A stretch of 64,000 nt of DNA, from positions 1,488,001-1,552,000 of the forward strand of contig CAXXFI010000002.1 in the NCBI GenBank assembly GCA_963665155.2, read 5' to 3'. Position numbers and translations under genes: made by a program. Below are positions 62,113 through 64,000 of this stretch, one piece after another (position 1 is the first letter of the stretch; the number at the start of each line of letters is the position of its first letter). Below the pieces are notes generated by a model that was not told the origin of the DNA, searched no databases, and saw only the letters and a list, made by a program, of their open reading frames with translations. Source of the DNA: UBA1141 sp963665155. Lineage in GTDB: Bacteria > Chloroflexota > Dehalococcoidia > Lucifugimonadales > UBA3495.

Positions 62113-63369
62113 ATGTCAGACCTCTCATCTCAAAATCAGGGCGACGCACCCGGTTCCATGCCCGGCCCACTTCAGGGATTGCGGGTGCTGGACTTTGGTT
62201 GGGTGCTGGCCGGGGCCATACCCGGCATGGTGTTGGCGGACATGGGCGCCCAAGTTATAAAAGTTGAGACCCGGCAACGGTTGGACTACATGAGACAGGG
62301 CAGACCATTGATCGGCGAGGAGCGAGACCCGGAGCTAAACCCCATGTTCCACAACGTCAACCGCAGCAAACTCAGCATCACCTTAAACACGACCCACCCT
62401 GAAGCTATCGATTTGGCGCGCCAGCTAGCCGGACGCTGCGATGTGGTGATCGAAAACTTCTCCCCTGGCGTCATGGACCGCTTGGGACTGGGTTACGAAG
62501 ACCTGAAGAAGCACAAACCGGACATCATCATGGCGTCTATCTCATCCAACGGTCAGACCGGCCCGCTGCGAGACCTACGAGCGTATGCCCCGTCCATCGG
62601 AGCATTGGCCGGCCTGGATAGCACGCTGGGCTACCAAGGCGAGCGGCCTTTGGGGCTAAAGCACGCCTACGCCGACATTACCGGGGCATTACACGCCGTC
62701 TTCGCCATCACCGCCGCCCTACTGAACCGCACGCGAACAGGGCAGGGCCGGTACATCGACCTCTCCATGTTGCGGGCTACGGTGGCAACCATGGGGATCG
62801 GCCTTAGCGAATATGCTCTGACCGGGCGTGTCATGGAACCAAAGGGCAATTACGACCCGGTTATGGCGCCCTACAACAACTACCCGTGCCTGGGAGAAGA
62901 CAAATGGGTCTCCGTTGCGGTGCGCACTGAAGAAGAATGGCTCGGCCTGGTACAAGCCATGGGGAATCCGGGGTGGGCGCAAGGCGAAAACTTCGTCAGC
63001 AAGTTTCAAAGGCTGAAACACCGGAAGGAACTGGATGCGCACCTCGCAGCTTGGACATCCACCCGGACAGCAGAAGACGTCACCAAGACTCTACAAGCAA
63101 ACGGCGTGGCGGCTGCGCCGGTGATGGACGCCGAAGAGCGGCTGGCCGACCCTCATTTCCAAGAACGCGGTCTATACCGAGAAATAGAGCACCCCTCTTT
63201 GGGTCAAGAGCCGGTTTTCAACCTAATGTGGAAGCTGAGCCGTACGCCGTCGAGCATACGCCGCCATGCTCCGTTGATGGGAGAGCACAACCAGCAAGTG
63301 TTCGGCGATATACTAGGAATGCCCTCCGAAGAAATTAATCGCCTAGAAGAAGCCAAGGTTCTCTGGTAA
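62113..63369 (+). CDS. family III (CaiB/BaiF) CoA-transferase
   Basis: The product is 418 residues. Motifs are LRVLDFGWVLAGAIPGMVLA, DMGAQVIKVETRQRLDYMR, ISSNGQTGPLRDLRAYAPSI and the active-site Asp in AYADITGALHAVFAITAAL. GRYIDLSMLRATVATM and the C-terminal MGEHNQQVFGDILGM are typical. It transfers CoA between organic acids, and its substrate is not defined. It begins 8 bases after the interrupted paralogue. Confidence 0.94.
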   Translation: MSDLSSQNQGDAPGSMPGPLQGLRVLDFGWVLAGAIPGMVLADMGAQVIKVETRQRLDYMRQGRPLIGEERDPELNPMFHNVNRSKLSITLNTTHPEAIDLARQLAGRCDVVIENFSPGVMDRLGLGYEDLKKHKPDIIMASISSNGQTGPLRDLRAYAPSIGALAGLDSTLGYQGERPLGLKHAYADITGALHAVFAITAALLNRTRTGQGRYIDLSMLRATVATMGIGLSEYALTGRVMEPKGNYDPVMAPYNNYPCLGEDKWVSVAVRTEEEWLGLVQAMGNPGWAQGENFVSKFQRLKHRKELDAHLAAWTSTRTAEDVTKTLQANGVAAAPVMDAEERLADPHFQERGLYREIEHPSLGQEPVFNLMWKLSRTPSSIRRHAPLMGEHNQQVFGDILGMPSEEINRLEEAKVLW

Positions 63370-63394
63370 AAGAGATAAAGTTCTTTAGGAAGGG

Positions 63395-63432
63395 TCTGGG
63401 GAACCCATTCTTGCAAGAAAGGGTTCCCCAGA
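63395..63432. terminator. near-perfect 38-base palindrome (hairpin) between CoA-transferase and MaoC genes
   Basis: TCTGGGGAACCC (63395-63406) pairs with GGGTTCCCCAGA (63421-63432), and the loop itself contains the palindrome TTCTTGCAAGAA (63408-63419). Only one A-A pair interrupts an otherwise complete 18-bp stem. It has no U-tract, so attenuator, processing site or protein target are alternatives to terminator. Confidence 0.6.
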
Positions 63433-63450
63433 AACTAACGAGGAAATCGA

Positions 63451-64000
63451 ATGTCGCAACAAGATGAACGCAACCGGGTAACCGAAACCCTCCCAGAAGT
63501 AGACGGGATCTCCGATGAAGCCATAGCCAAGGCCAAAGCCATGATCGGCATGCGGCTACGCACCGAGCAATACACCAGGGACGCCTCGCTGGGCGCACTA
63601 ATCAACTTCGTAAACGGCATTGGCGACGCCAACCCCCTCTTCAGGGACCAAGAGTATGCGGCCAACACCAAGTACGGCTCGGTCATCGGCCATCCCTGCG
63701 CTCCCTACATGCGCCACTGGTCCGGGCGAACTCGCTGGGGACTTCCCGGCGTTCACGGCTTCTTCGCCGGAAACGACTGGGAGTTCTTTCGGGTTCTCCG
63801 CCCCGGCGATGCGGTCAACTGCGTCGAGCGGGTGTTGGACGTCCAGGAAAAACAGAGCCAATATTCGGCCAAGCTGGTAATCCAATACGTGGAGACTACC
63901 TATACCAACCAACGGGACGAATTAACCGCCCGGGTGGTTGGCTGGTGCACACGCCACCAACGCAGGGCGGCGCGAGAGCAAGGCAAGTACGCCGATGTGC
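63451..64000 (+). CDS. MaoC-like (FAS1-type) hydratase, N-terminal part; 3' end outside window
   Basis: From the ATG at 63451, with GAGGAAA ahead, 183 residues are visible. ALINFVNGIGDANPLFRDQE, then IGHPCAPYMRHW, and FFAGNDWEFFRVLRPGDAV fit the hot-dog fold of MaoC N-terminal dehydratases, which hydrate enoyl- or mesaconyl-CoA. With a CitE-like lyase and CoA-transferases nearby it may belong to a mesaconyl/citramalyl-type CoA pathway (inference). Confidence 0.85.
   Translation, partial: MSQQDERNRVTETLPEVDGISDEAIAKAKAMIGMRLRTEQYTRDASLGALINFVNGIGDANPLFRDQEYAANTKYGSVIGHPCAPYMRHWSGRTRWGLPGVHGFFAGNDWEFFRVLRPGDAVNCVERVLDVQEKQSQYSAKLVIQYVETTYTNQRDELTARVVGWCTRHQRRAAREQGKYADV

Noticed and set aside
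1..64000. CRISPR arrays, tRNA and rRNA genes
   Set aside because: No regularly spaced direct repeats with spacers, and no cloverleaf or rRNA-like sequence was recognised; the only tandem array is the 12-bp one at 14026.

Overview
The window looks like a chromosomal segment of an uncultured Chloroflexota bacterium, most likely a marine Dehalococcoidia/SAR202-type lineage. This is an inference from gene content: two LLM-class flavin oxidoreductases, an FAD-linked oxidase with a C-terminal Fe-S domain, three family III CoA-transferases, a xanthine-dehydrogenase-type molybdoprotein, FAH-type and CitE-type enzymes, an acyl-CoA mutase, and a classical I-B-E-F-H-A-G-D-C F-type ATP synthase operon. 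No rRNA or tRNA gene was seen, so the placement is not proven. The density of family-recognisable genes is high. Several of them are broken by single-base indels, which may be residual assembly error or real decay.

Layout: 0-6.4 kb holds catabolic genes (FAD/Fe-S oxidase, LLM oxidoreductase, class III aminotransferase, a frameshifted BtpA/SgcQ gene), then a MazF-type toxin with an unusual excisionase-type antitoxin. uvrA (6.5-9.5 kb) is followed by a decayed toxin-antitoxin remnant and a first IS1182-like element (9.95-11.8 kb). A metallo-beta-lactamase-fold hydrolase and an M16 peptidase follow. From 14.2 to 23.4 kb lies the most remarkable part: a selenium-linked redox island with three probable selenocysteine genes. 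These are a UGSC-motif protein with its large partner, a GrdB/PrdB-like reductase subunit, and a SelW/Rdx-like protein. They are interleaved with an FAH hydrolase, an LLM oxidoreductase, a membrane NarI/HdrD-like (possible ETF:quinone oxidoreductase) protein and a zinc-ribbon protein. Each in-frame TGA is followed by a hairpin placed as expected for a bacterial SECIS.

24-33 kb carries DUF503, the redox sensor Rex, and the ATP synthase operon on the minus strand, with a 145-bp MITE between atpB and atpE. 33-46 kb is mainly housekeeping (DUF151 nuclease, Lon-like ATPase, coaD/rsmD, ribF, tyrS, an acyl-CoA mutase large subunit and an EF-G-like GTPase with Tyr in place of the catalytic His).

46-64 kb is accessory. 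A ridA gene is cut by a GC-rich IS with a 6-bp duplication. There follow an Lrp-type sensor, an AT-rich DUF1059 gene that looks foreign, a CMD protein, an orphan molybdenum hydroxylase subunit, CoA-transferases, a frameshifted DUF1326 gene, a CitE-like lyase and a tyrosine phosphatase. A CoA-transferase gene is interrupted by three mobile elements stacked end to end (MITE, IS1182-like copy 2, IS701-like), each bounded by CTAG. Removing the stack with one CTAG restores the reading frame. The window ends in a MaoC-like hydratase.

Functionally the genes suggest an aerobic or facultative oligotroph that degrades organic acids through CoA thioesters and flavin chemistry (ribF supplies FMN/FAD). 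Electrons would pass to quinone via Fe-S/cytochrome proteins and on to an H+-coupled ATP synthase, with NADH status read by Rex and several thiol/selenol redox proteins of unknown substrate.
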